This document shows positions 5,259 through 12,135 of a stretch of 21,520 nt of DNA, in pieces. The DNA lies in contig DGXO01000025.1 of assembly GCA_002395605.1 (NCBI GenBank), positions 1 through 21,520 of the forward strand, read 5' to 3'. This DNA comes from Bacteroidales bacterium UBA4230. Its GTDB lineage: Bacteria; Bacteroidota; Bacteroidia; Bacteroidales; UBA932. The translations under genes were made by a program, and so were the position numbers. The notes below the pieces were generated by a model, which saw only the letters and a program-made list of their open reading frames with translations, was not told where the DNA came from and made no database searches. The first letter of the stretch is position 1; each line of letters begins with the position of its first letter.

Positions 5259-6446
5259 GTGACAAAACTCATTCTCTGGGACCTTGACGGGACGCTGATA
5301 GACACAATTGAAGACCTTTCGGCGGCTGTGAACCACGCGCTTGAGATGCGCGGGCTGCCGCTTCACAGCGTCTCCGAATACCGCGGCATGGTGGGCCATG
5401 GGGTGCGGAACCTTGTGAAACAAGCGCTGGAGGCCAGCGTGGGCCAGGCGCCGGTAGAGGCCGATATAGACGCCGCCCTCTCTGATTTCAAGGCATACTA
5501 CACCGCACACATAGATGTCCACACCCGCCCTTATCCTGGTATCCAGGAACTCCTCAGTGACCTCCACGCCGCCGGAGTCAAGATGGCCGTGGCATCAAAC
5601 AAGTTCCAGGCTGGGACTGAGCACCTGATCAAAGAATTCTTCCCCGAGATACCGTTTGTGGCCATTCTCGGAAACCGTGATGGATACCCGTTAAAGCCTG
5701 ACCCTGAGATTGTTGCCGAAGTCCTCCGCGCCTCCGGCTTGCAAAAAGAAGATGCCGTAATGGTAGGGGATTCAGGAACCGATATGCGCACTGCCGCAAA
5801 CGGTGGAATAGCCGGCATTGCCGTCGGCTGGGGTTACAGGCCCATGGGCGCCACGGCCGAATACCGCTATGCAGGCAGCGTCACGGAACTCCGGACTCTT
5901 CTTTTCGGCCGGGAATTTTATGTAAGTGAGCCCATGCCCACGCCTCCGCAGGAATTCAATACGCCTTTGCAAAGGGCTGTATATGAGGCGCTTGAGCGCT
6001 TGGGGATACCTTTCACCCGCGTAGATACAGACCCCGGCATCACAATGGAAGACTGCGCACACATAGACGGTGCCCTTGGGACGCGCATTGTCAAAACGGT
6101 GTTTGTGTGTAACAGGCAGCAAACGGAGTTTTATCTATATGCCATGCCAGCGGACAAGCCCTTTGTCACCCGCGATTTCTGCGCCGCCCTGGGCATTCCC
6201 CGCGTGTCCTTCGCTTCCGGTGAAAACCTTCAGGCGCTCACCGGGGTAACTGCCGGCGCCACCACCATCCTAAGCGCTGTTCTGCCACAGGCCGCCTGCG
6301 TGCACATTGTGCTGGACCGCGCCGTGGCCGAAGCCCCCTGGTTCGCCTGCACCGACGGTACCCCCACCTGCTTTGTACGCATCTCTACGCATGATTTGTT
6401 GGAGAAGTACCTCCCGTCCTGCAGGGCTGTGCCTGCCGTAATCTAG
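5259..6446 (+). CDS. Fusion of HAD phosphoglycolate-phosphatase-like domain and ProX/YbaK tRNA-editing domain
   Basis: The 395-residue protein starts at GTG 5259; the next in-frame ATG would remove the catalytic motif. Residues 1-215 are a Gph-type HAD phosphatase: nucleophile motif DLDGT (D8, D10), a helical cap, motif II SN (113-114), motif III Lys in LKPDPE (146), and motif IV GDSGTD (170-175). Residues about 230-387 match the prolyl-tRNA-synthetase-associated editing fold (ProX/YbaK): TDPGITMED, TRIVKTVFVCN with the conserved Lys 279, then LGIPRVSFASGENLQALTG and TAGATTI. The first half should dephosphorylate a small phosphometabolite, and the second should deacylate mischarged tRNA. Codon use is continuous across the junction, with no sign of frameshift. 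Glycerate kinase starts 2 bp downstream. The two domains usually occur as separate proteins. Confidence 0.88.
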   Translation: MTKLILWDLDGTLIDTIEDLSAAVNHALEMRGLPLHSVSEYRGMVGHGVRNLVKQALEASVGQAPVEADIDAALSDFKAYYTAHIDVHTRPYPGIQELLSDLHAAGVKMAVASNKFQAGTEHLIKEFFPEIPFVAILGNRDGYPLKPDPEIVAEVLRASGLQKEDAVMVGDSGTDMRTAANGGIAGIAVGWGYRPMGATAEYRYAGSVTELRTLLFGREFYVSEPMPTPPQEFNTPLQRAVYEALERLGIPFTRVDTDPGITMEDCAHIDGALGTRIVKTVFVCNRQQTEFYLYAMPADKPFVTRDFCAALGIPRVSFASGENLQALTGVTAGATTILSAVLPQAACVHIVLDRAVAEAPWFACTDGTPTCFVRISTHDLLEKYLPSCRAVPAVI

Positions 6447-6448
6447 CA

Positions 6449-7477
6449 ATGAAAACCGTCATCGCCATAGACTCCTTCAAGGGTTGCCTGAGTTCCGTCG
6501 AGGCCAACAGGGCGGCGGCCGAAGGGGTGCGGAGCGCTTGCCCGGATGCGGAGATTGTGGAGGTCCCGGTCAGCGACGGCGGCGAAGGCTTTTTGGAGGC
6601 TTTCCACGCGGCTATCGGAGGCCGCTTTGTGACGGTTCCGGTGATGGACCCTCTCATGCGGCGAATTTCGGCCCGATACCTTCTGAAAGGGCAGACGGCC
6701 GTGCTGGAAGTGGCCGAGGCTGTTGGCCTTACGCTACTTAGCCCGGAGGAACGGAACCCTCTGGTGGCCTCCAGTTACGGCGTGGGGCAGCTTGTGGCCG
6801 ATGCTGTGCAAAATGGCGCCCGCCACATCATTGTTGGCCTTGGCGGCAGCGCCACCATGGATGCCGGCAGGGGAATGCTGCGGGCGCTGACGGAAATCGA
6901 GTCGCTTCGCGACGTCCGCTTCACCATTGCCGCCGATGTCGACAATCCGCTCTTTGGGGAGCACGGCGCGGCCATGGTGTTCGGCCCACAAAAGGGCGCG
7001 ACGCCTCAGATGGTGCGCCTTCTGGACGACGAGGCCCGGCAGTTTGCGGCCGATTCCGCCAAGCGTTTTGGCTATGACCGCTCCGGGCTGAAGGGCGCCG
7101 GTGCCGCCGGCGGGCTGGGCTACGCCTTCCTGCAATACCTTGATGCTGAATTTGTTCCGGGGGCTGAACTCCTTCTTGGGACCATCGGCTTCGATGCCCT
7201 TGTTGCCGATGCCACCCTTGTTATAACCGGCGAGGGCTCCGCCGACCGCCAGACCCTTATGGGCAAACTGCCGATGGGCATCCTCCAGCATTCCGGCCGT
7301 GTGCCCGTATGCCTCATTGCCGGCCAGGTCAATGACCGTCCGGAGCTGCTGCGGGCCGGATTTTCGCACGTGGAGTGCATCAACCCTCCCGGCCTCGCCT
7401 TGGAAGAGGCCATGAAGAAAGAGGTGGCGCAGCAGCATATCCGCAGCACTGTCAGCCAGCTGCTCGGTGTCTGCTGA
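6449..7477 (+). CDS. Glycerate kinase (GlxK/GarK family)
   Basis: The 342-residue protein begins MKTVIAIDSFKGCLSSVEAN, the family start (DSFKG...S). It continues with VSDGGEG (41-47), the GLGGSAT motif (130-136) and FGPQKGA (178-184), then a Gly-rich GAGAAGGLGYA region and a GEGSADRQT segment in the C-terminal half. It should phosphorylate D-glycerate using ATP, feeding phosphoglycerate to glycolysis. It is about 30-40 residues shorter than typical members, and the usual SATND is SATMD. It lies 2 bp after the phosphatase-editing fusion, so the two are one operon. Phosphoglycolate phosphatase and glycerate kinase are both steps of C2/C3 acid metabolism. Confidence 0.93.
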   Translation: MKTVIAIDSFKGCLSSVEANRAAAEGVRSACPDAEIVEVPVSDGGEGFLEAFHAAIGGRFVTVPVMDPLMRRISARYLLKGQTAVLEVAEAVGLTLLSPEERNPLVASSYGVGQLVADAVQNGARHIIVGLGGSATMDAGRGMLRALTEIESLRDVRFTIAADVDNPLFGEHGAAMVFGPQKGATPQMVRLLDDEARQFAADSAKRFGYDRSGLKGAGAAGGLGYAFLQYLDAEFVPGAELLLGTIGFDALVADATLVITGEGSADRQTLMGKLPMGILQHSGRVPVCLIAGQVNDRPELLRAGFSHVECINPPGLALEEAMKKEVAQQHIRSTVSQLLGVC

Positions 7478-7496
7478 TTCCGCCGCTGGGGCAGCG

Positions 7497-7538
7497 AGTC
7501 ACACGAAAAACGCCAAAACTGCGTTAGTCATTGCCCTG
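7497..7538. repeat. Intergenic repeat element, copy C
   Basis: This stretch downstream of glycerate kinase contains CACACGAAAAACGCCAAAAC followed by TGCGTTAGTCATTGCCCT. Its right part matches copy A (2796-2833) on the opposite strand. Its left part matches the start of the 52-bp tandem units (ACACGAAAACGCC, then CAAACGTGCG). Confidence 0.5.
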
Positions 7539-7558
7539 CCGGTGATGAATATGAAAAA

Positions 7559-7583
7559 TGGAGGTCACAATCCGTGACCTCCA
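7559..7583 (-). terminator. Intrinsic terminator of the exported-protein operon
   Basis: Perfect 10-bp arms TGGAGGTCAC/GTGACCTCCA enclose a 5-nt loop. Read on the minus strand the stem is followed by TTTTTC, as for a rho-independent terminator of the operon ending at 7611. On the plus strand no T-run follows. Confidence 0.82.
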
Positions 7584-7610
7584 AGTCTAATGAGTCAACA
7601 CTCTAGATGG

Positions 7611-8153
7611 TTAAAACCTCAGCGCAATTGCAGGCCCGAATGCCACGGTGTTATTTACGGGATTAAGGCTTGTGCATACGCCAAAGGCCAGATTGTCCAT
7701 CTGAAGTGGATAGGTTGCCGATGATGCTACAATCACCCTGGAATAATCCTGCAGTGTCATGCCTTTGCTCTTGTTGGCAATACCAACGGCCACAAGGGCT
7801 ACGCCACCCGCAAGAAAAGCGGCAGATCCATAAACTATGGGCATGACACGTGTGGCACCGCCCACCACGGCACATACAATAGCTCCACCGAAACCAGCCC
7901 AGTAGCCTATCCTTTTCAAAGTGACTCCGCGATTCACAAGATAGTTGCCGAAGTTCTGGAGGTTGGCTTTGAGGTCCCTGGCTTCCTGGGAAGATAGGTT
8001 GAGGTCCGAGTAGTCGGTGTAATACAGCTCATTGATGAACTCACGGCGCTGAGATGCCGAAAGGTCTTCGGGGCGTATGACCTGGGCCGAAGAAACAGCT
8101 TCGGCACCAATGAGAAGGGCTAAAATGGGGATAATGATCCTAAACAGTTTCAT
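7611..8153 (-). CDS. Exported small protein with paired hydrophobic segments (paralogue 1)
   Basis: The family is not recognised. This 180-residue protein has an N-terminal signal peptide (about 1-23, ending SSA before QVIRPED) and a charged region with helices at about 30-80. Two Gly/Ala-rich hydrophobic segments (about 84-103 and 107-126) come next, and the C-terminus reads NNTVAFGPAIALRF. The final Phe and alternating pattern resemble an outer-membrane strand, though the protein is too short for a barrel. It shares architecture and the last segment (N-x2-[ND]N-[TS]V-x-FGP) with the upstream 179-residue gene, 13 bp away, so the two are tandem duplicates. It is the last gene of a three-gene operon. 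Confidence 0.82.
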   Translation of the reverse strand: MKLFRIIIPILALLIGAEAVSSAQVIRPEDLSASQRREFINELYYTDYSDLNLSSQEARDLKANLQNFGNYLVNRGVTLKRIGYWAGFGGAIVCAVVGGATRVMPIVYGSAAFLAGGVALVAVGIANKSKGMTLQDYSRVIVASSATYPLQMDNLAFGVCTSLNPVNNTVAFGPAIALRF

Positions 8154-8166
8154 GGCAGGGGCTTAT

Positions 8167-8706
8167 CTAAAAATTGAATTTCACGCTTGGGCCGAAATAA
8201 ACGGAGTTGTCAATGGCATTGGAATGAGCGCTGACACCAAAGGAGAGGGCGTATCCGTCCGTTACGATTATCTGCCCCCCTTTATTTGTTAAATCGGTTG
8301 CAATACCGCTATAAATGGAACTTTGGACAATTGAATAAATGCCGCCGCCAGCAAGCGCAATGCCCCCTATCCATACTGGAGGTTTTTTCATGCCGATTCC
8401 TACAATGCCTGTAGCAATACCTGCCACCGTACCGCCGATACCAACCCAAAGGAGCGTATTGGCTTTTTTCATGTACTTTGCGCGGAAATACTGGTACTCT
8501 TTCTTCAGGGCCTTAACCTCGTCGTCGGTAAGGTCAAGGAGAGCATCCATACTAACGTCCATGGTTCTAAGCTCCTGGACACGCGCCTTTTGCTGCTTTT
8601 TTGTCATGGTCCGGTAACTGGGCACAGTCTGTGCCATGGCTCCGGAAAAGACAAAGAGCGCTGCAAGTGCCGCAAGGCATGCTTTTACAATGACTGCATG
8701 TTTCAT
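8167..8706 (-). CDS. Exported small protein with paired hydrophobic segments (paralogue 2)
   Basis: This 179-residue protein has a signal peptide (1-25, ending AMA before QTVPSYR). A Lys-rich helical region at about 33-82 follows, then two Gly-rich hydrophobic segments (83-105 and 111-128), and a C-terminal SNAIDNSVYFGPSVKFNF segment ending in Phe. It is a divergent duplicate of the downstream gene. The hydrophobic pair contains GxxxG-like spacing (GIGGTVAGIATGIVGIG), suggesting helix packing in a membrane. It starts 4 bp after the stop of the CxxC-motif gene. The function is unknown. Confidence 0.82.
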   Translation of the reverse strand: MKHAVIVKACLAALAALFVFSGAMAQTVPSYRTMTKKQQKARVQELRTMDVSMDALLDLTDDEVKALKKEYQYFRAKYMKKANTLLWVGIGGTVAGIATGIVGIGMKKPPVWIGGIALAGGGIYSIVQSSIYSGIATDLTNKGGQIIVTDGYALSFGVSAHSNAIDNSVYFGPSVKFNF

Positions 8707-8710
8707 ATTC

Positions 8711-9718
8711 TTATAGGATAAAGTTTTTAATTACGCCAGAGCCTCCACAACGGACGCATTTGCCCGAGCCATGACATGTAGTGCACGTAACGCCGTTCAC
8801 CGAACCCCGGCCGGAGCAAAAATGGCAGCTTTTACCCCCATAGCACAGCGAACATTCAATGAACTCATTCTCCACCATATCCCATCTTGCATTTTCCGCT
8901 GCACGATTGCCGGCTTCTTTCTGGTTCTTGGAGAGCTTATCTTTGACTCTTTTTCTTCTGGAGTCAGAACTGCTTTCTTTTTCAGATGAATAATTGGAGG
9001 AGGAAGAAGAATGCTGCACCCTTTTTTGTGCCGCAGCCTGGCGGTGCAGGGCATCCACCTGGGAGATGGCGCCGGCAACGCTTAGGAGGGTTGCCGAAAC
9101 AGCCTGCATGGAAGCCTCCCGCTGCGCCTGACGCATTGCTTCTTCGGCACGGTCCTGAAGTACCTGGTTCCAGGCGGCTTGCTGCTCTCCGGTCATGGCG
9201 CGCTGGATAGCACCTGCCCTTTCCTTGGCCATTGAAAGGGACGGACACTTCCTGTAAGCTGAAACGTACGACTTCAGAGCCTCCCTGCGATACCCACTCT
9301 GCTCCAGGTCCAGTCCGTTCTTGAAAAGGATGGTGGCTTCAAGGTCCTTGAACCCCATTGTGCGGGCATAGTTCATGGACGTGGAATAAGGAGGGGTGTC
9401 ATATTTCATCAGGAAATCGAAGTTCCGGCTTAAAACGTGGCCATGGGAGTCCCAAATTTCCACCACATAGCCGTTGAGTAGGACTTCTTTCCCCTCATTC
9501 CAATAGCGGTCGAAGATGCATTCGAAAATATCGGCGTCAAAGATTTCCACCGACTGATACAGACTGTCCACCACCAGCCGCTCTTCCACGGTGTCATATA
9601 CTCCCAGGGCATTTTCTCCCACTACGGCATAGCGATGCTGATGCTCTTGCCCCAGGAGGGGAAGGGCGGGAAGACACAAAAGCGTAAAGGCCGAAAAGAG
9701 TTGTGCTAAGTTTCTCAT
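8711..9718 (-). CDS. Exported protein with C-terminal DnaJ-like zinc motifs
   Basis: This 335-residue protein has a signal peptide (about 1-23, before QEHQHRY) and a globular region of unknown fold up to residue 120. A helical TPR-like stretch (about 124-160, DLEATILFKNGLDLEQSGYR) follows, then an Ala/Gln-rich helix (176-230) and a low-complexity Ser/Lys linker (235-270). The C-terminus has four CxxC pairs: C289-C292, C298-C301, C312-C315 and C321-C324. The last three have the DnaJ-type form CxxCxGxG, which normally binds two zinc ions. It lacks a J domain. It is the first gene of an operon with the two small paralogues. The role is unknown; a periplasmic zinc-dependent scaffold or chaperone is possible. 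Confidence 0.85.
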   Translation of the reverse strand: MRNLAQLFSAFTLLCLPALPLLGQEHQHRYAVVGENALGVYDTVEERLVVDSLYQSVEIFDADIFECIFDRYWNEGKEVLLNGYVVEIWDSHGHVLSRNFDFLMKYDTPPYSTSMNYARTMGFKDLEATILFKNGLDLEQSGYRREALKSYVSAYRKCPSLSMAKERAGAIQRAMTGEQQAAWNQVLQDRAEEAMRQAQREASMQAVSATLLSVAGAISQVDALHRQAAAQKRVQHSSSSSNYSSEKESSSDSRRKRVKDKLSKNQKEAGNRAAENARWDMVENEFIECSLCYGGKSCHFCSGRGSVNGVTCTTCHGSGKCVRCGGSGVIKNFIL

Positions 9719-9737
9719 AATCTGTCAGATCTCCCCA

Positions 9738-9769
9738 CAAAACTAGAAAATTTTGGGGAACTTTGCAAA
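9738..9769 (-). promoter_or_regulatory. Promoter of the exported-protein operon
   Basis: On the minus strand a -33 TTTG (9766-9769) and a -7 TAGTTTTG (9738-9745) are separated by 20 bp, about 20 bp before the start at 9718. A small palindrome GCAAAT-C-ATTTGC (9765-9777) covers the -33 box. Confidence 0.68.
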
Positions 9770-9802
9770 TCATTTGCGTTTTTCAGTATGCCGGATTTTG
9801 CG

Positions 9803-9810
9803 TATCTTCG
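9803..9810 (+). promoter_or_regulatory. -7 box of the EamA transporter gene
   Basis: TATCTTCG is a near match to TAnnTTTG, 12 bp before the ATG at 9822. It makes the longer frame starting at 9753 unlikely. Confidence 0.5.
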
Positions 9811-9821
9811 CGGGATTTTTT

Positions 9822-10742
9822 ATGAGTAGCAAGCGTATTATGCAACAGGAGTCCCTCAAAGGCCATCTTTCAATTGCCGCGGCGTATACCATCTTCGGCC
9901 TGAACCTGGTGTTTTGCAAGGATATAGCAAACTCCCAGACCGTTTCTCCGTATGTCCTTTTCACGCTTAGGGCAATCGGGGCCAGCGCGCTGTTCTGGCT
10001 ATTGTCGTTGTTTATGCCGAAGGAAAAGGTGGACAAGGCCGATTACCCCAAAATCGCGGCTGCTTCCATGGTGGGGCTTTTCATCCCGCAGATGACTTTT
10101 CTCATGGCCATTACCGTTACTTCGGCCATAGACACTGCCATCATCGGCACGCTGGGGCCTATTTTCACCATGATTTTTGCGTTTCTCTTTCTGGGAGAGC
10201 CCATTACGGGGAAGAAGGCCGGGGGCGTGACGCTCAGTTTTGCGGGAATCCTGTTTCTCATTTTCAACTCAGTCCACGAGGGCGGTGCCGCATCTACATC
10301 CCCGTGGGGCGTTGTGCTTCTGCTTATTAACAGCCTCAGCTTTTCCCTCTATCTGGGCCTTTTCAGGCCGCTGATTTCCAAGTACAGCGTCATCACTTTC
10401 ATGAAGTGGTCGTTCCTGTTTTCCCTGATTGTATCCCTGCCGATATCGGCCAAAGGCCTTCTGACCACAGATTATGCCGCCATCCCTGGGAATGTGCTTT
10501 GGGAAATAGGGTACCTCATTTTCTTCGCCACCTTTGTGGCTTACTTCCTTATTCCTTACGGTCAGAAGTTCATCCGGCCCACCCTCGTGAGCATGTACTC
10601 CTATCTCCAGCCCATCATCGCGGCCATCGTAAGTATCTGGGCAGGAGTGGATTCCCTAACTTGGCAGAAGGTCCTTTCTTCGGTCCTCGTTGTGGGCGGC
10701 GTTATTCTTGTGAGCCGATCCCGTGCTGCAAAACAGTCTTAG
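9822..10742 (+). CDS. EamA/DMT-family permease
   Basis: The start is set by the TATCTTCG box at 9803-9810; ATG 9840 is an alternative, and the frame is open upstream to 9753. The 306-residue protein has ten predicted membrane helices in two EamA repeats. The first begins HLSIAAAYTIFGLNLVFCKD, with GTLGPIFTMIFAFLFLGEPI at its end. The second includes LLLINSLSFSLYLGLFRPLI and SMYSYLQPIIAAIVSIWAG. The GEP motif followed by a Gly-rich helix is typical. It is an inner-membrane drug/metabolite transporter of unknown substrate. Its last 4 bp overlap tail-to-tail with the AlkD gene (TTAG), leaving no room for a terminator between them. Confidence 0.92.
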   Translation: MSSKRIMQQESLKGHLSIAAAYTIFGLNLVFCKDIANSQTVSPYVLFTLRAIGASALFWLLSLFMPKEKVDKADYPKIAAASMVGLFIPQMTFLMAITVTSAIDTAIIGTLGPIFTMIFAFLFLGEPITGKKAGGVTLSFAGILFLIFNSVHEGGAASTSPWGVVLLLINSLSFSLYLGLFRPLISKYSVITFMKWSFLFSLIVSLPISAKGLLTTDYAAIPGNVLWEIGYLIFFATFVAYFLIPYGQKFIRPTLVSMYSYLQPIIAAIVSIWAGVDSLTWQKVLSSVLVVGGVILVSRSRAAKQS

Positions 10743-11596
10743 AGGGCGCTGCCGCCCTTGAGGTACCATTGCCGAAGGTCTTCCGGGAATTTCTCGATGG
10801 CGTAGCGGAGCATGGTGCGGGGCATCTTGCTGTAGCGGGGAGATTCTTCGCTGCGCTCAGAATGACAGGAGGGCTCAGAATGACAGGAGGGCTCAGAATG
10901 ACAAGAGGGCTCAGAATGACAGGAGGGCTCAGAATGACAAAGCGGCGCAGGTTGGCAAAGCCAGGCCTCCAGCGCGGCCTGGTTGCGTTTTCCGGCCTCG
11001 CGGAGGAGCCAGCCCACGGCCTTGTGAATGAGGTCGTGAGGGTGGTGAAGGAGGATGTCGGCTATGGAGAAGGTGTCGGAGAGCTGTCCGTGACGGATGA
11101 AGGTCATGGTACTCACAATGCCGATTCTCTGTTCCCAGATGGTGCGGCCGTCCTTGGCAAGGCGGTATAGCAGGCTGCGGTCCTGCTCTGGCAGGAGCCA
11201 TTCACCAAGTAAGGGGTAGCAGCTGAGGTCCACCAGGTCCCAGTTATTAATGTGCTGGGTATGAGAGAGGTAGAAGGCTATGCAGCGCTCCCGCAGAGAT
11301 TCTTCGCTGCGCTCAGAATGACAGGCGTGCCGAAATACTTCCACCAGCGTAAGCAGCGCCGCCAGACGGACTTCGTGGTATTCGCTGGTAATGCAGCGCT
11401 CAAGTTCCATGAAAGGGCTCCCCGATGCCGCCAGCTCCCTCCAGTGCTCTTTCACTATGGCGCGCGTAACGGGAACCTTGATTCCCAGGAACTTGTCGCC
11501 TTCGCCGTACTGCCCTGGGCCAGTCTTGAAAAACCGGCTGAGGCCAGGGACCTGCGAGGGATCCGCCGCCGCAATCATTGCTTCATAGAGTGTCAT
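10739..11596 (-). CDS. AlkD-type DNA glycosylase with repeat-encoded insertions
   Basis: The 285-residue protein matches the HEAT-repeat DNA alkylation repair family (AlkC/AlkD): YGEGDKFLGIKVP (30-42), NNWDLVDLS (117-125), IWEQRIGIVSTM (153-164), HKAVGWLLRE (191-200) and RYAIEKFPED. W119 and D123 have the spacing of the B. cereus AlkD residues W109 and D113, and W196 fits W187. It should remove alkylated bases (3-methyl/7-methyl purines). Two segments are foreign to the family: CHSERSEES near residues 92-100, and CHSEPS four times followed by CHSERSEES near 220-252. Both are encoded by a dispersed repeat and preserve the frame. The first lies between HEAT helices, and the second lies before the last helices. 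The start overlaps the phosphatase stop by ATGA. Confidence 0.9.
   Translation of the reverse strand: MTLYEAMIAAADPSQVPGLSRFFKTGPGQYGEGDKFLGIKVPVTRAIVKEHWRELAASGSPFMELERCITSEYHEVRLAALLTLVEVFRHACHSERSEESLRERCIAFYLSHTQHINNWDLVDLSCYPLLGEWLLPEQDRSLLYRLAKDGRTIWEQRIGIVSTMTFIRHGQLSDTFSIADILLHHPHDLIHKAVGWLLREAGKRNQAALEAWLCQPAPLCHSEPSCHSEPSCHSEPSCHSEPSCHSERSEESPRYSKMPRTMLRYAIEKFPEDLRQWYLKGGSAL
10841..10940. repeat. 28-bp repeat plus four 18-bp tandem copies inside the AlkD gene
   Basis: A 28-bp unit (10841-10868, starting AGATTCTTCGCTGCGCTCAG) is followed by four 18-bp copies of GAGGGCTCAGAATGACAG or ...CAA (starting 10869, 10887, 10905, 10923). The 18-bp unit carries the tail of the 28-bp unit. Being multiples of three, the copies keep the AlkD frame and encode CHSEPS on the minus strand. 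Confidence 0.93.
11297..11324. repeat. Second copy of the 28-bp repeat inside the AlkD gene
   Basis: This unit is identical over 28 bp to 10841-10868, in the same orientation, and encodes CHSERSEES on the minus strand. From memory, repeats of this type are dispersed in several bacterial genomes, mostly between genes. Confidence 0.92.
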
Positions 11597-12042
11597 CGGC
11601 CAGGAGTAAGCATTGCTTCACATCCCTCCAGGATATCCTGGAAGGTGGTTTCGAAATCGCCGGTGTACCAAGGGTCGGCAACGTCCCGGCCTACTCCGGT
11701 GTAAGACATAAGGAGGTGGATTTTGCCCTCAGGGTCTGTGGGAATTATCCTGCGTATGAGCCGAAGATTGGAGCCGTCCATGCAGATTATGCGGTCGAAG
11801 CGGTCGTAGTCGGCCGGAACCACCTTCCGCGCCCGCTTGGCGGTGTCGAACCACACCCCGTGCTGGCTCAAGCATCTCTTTGCCGGAGGGTAGATCGGGT
11901 TCCCGGTCTCTTCATCGGATACCGCCGCCGATTCAATCTCGTACATCCGCTCCAGGCCCCTGGCTTTGGCCAGTGCCTTCATGATAAATTCGGCCATGGG
12001 GCTTCGGCATATATTACCGTGACACACAAAAAGGATGCGCAT
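11593..12042 (-). CDS. Low-molecular-weight protein tyrosine phosphatase
   Basis: A longer frame starts at 12090, but the -7 box TATCTTTG at 12060-12067 (minus) lies inside it. The start is therefore ATG 12042, giving 149 residues. The N-terminal P-loop FVCHGNICRSPMAEF has the nucleophile C7 and R13 of C-x5-R-S, and DPWYTGDF supplies the general acid D123, as in the whole family. It should dephosphorylate phosphotyrosine or similar substrates in the cytoplasm. The stop overlaps the AlkD start (ATGA), so the phosphatase leads a two-gene operon. There is no capsule or tyrosine-kinase gene nearby, unlike the usual exopolysaccharide context. Confidence 0.93.
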   Translation of the reverse strand: MRILFVCHGNICRSPMAEFIMKALAKARGLERMYEIESAAVSDEETGNPIYPPAKRCLSQHGVWFDTAKRARKVVPADYDRFDRIICMDGSNLRLIRRIIPTDPEGKIHLLMSYTGVGRDVADPWYTGDFETTFQDILEGCEAMLTPGR

Positions 12043-12059
12043 AACTCTATATCTCCCGG

Positions 12060-12090
12060 CAAAGATACCAATATTCTGCTTTAATACCAA
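12060..12090 (-). promoter_or_regulatory. Promoter of the phosphatase/AlkD operon
   Basis: On the minus strand the -7 box is TATCTTTG (12060-12067). A TTGG (12087-12090) 19 bp upstream is a plausible weak -33 element. Confidence 0.6.
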
Positions 12091-12118
12091 CCATGGCCGT
12101 TATTTGGCGGTTTTTGAG

Positions 12119-12126
12119 TATCTTTG
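12119..12126 (+). promoter_or_regulatory. -7 box of the UvrA-like gene
   Basis: TATCTTTG matches the consensus, 9 bp before the chosen ATG at 12136. It is divergent from the phosphatase promoter, with about 50 bp between the boxes. Confidence 0.6.
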
Positions 12127-12135
12127 CGTGCTAAA

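Noticed and set aside
6734..7438. 234-residue minus-strand open frame
   Set aside because: It is antisense to glycerate kinase, whose motifs are clear. It is a GC-rich codon shadow.
10406..11170. 254-residue plus-strand open frame containing RMTGGL repeats
   Set aside because: It is the out-of-frame end of the EamA gene joined to antisense AlkD. The repeats come from the 18-bp DNA array.
11578..12084. 168-residue plus-strand open frame
   Set aside because: It is antisense to the tyrosine phosphatase, which carries the C-x5-R-S loop and general acid motif.
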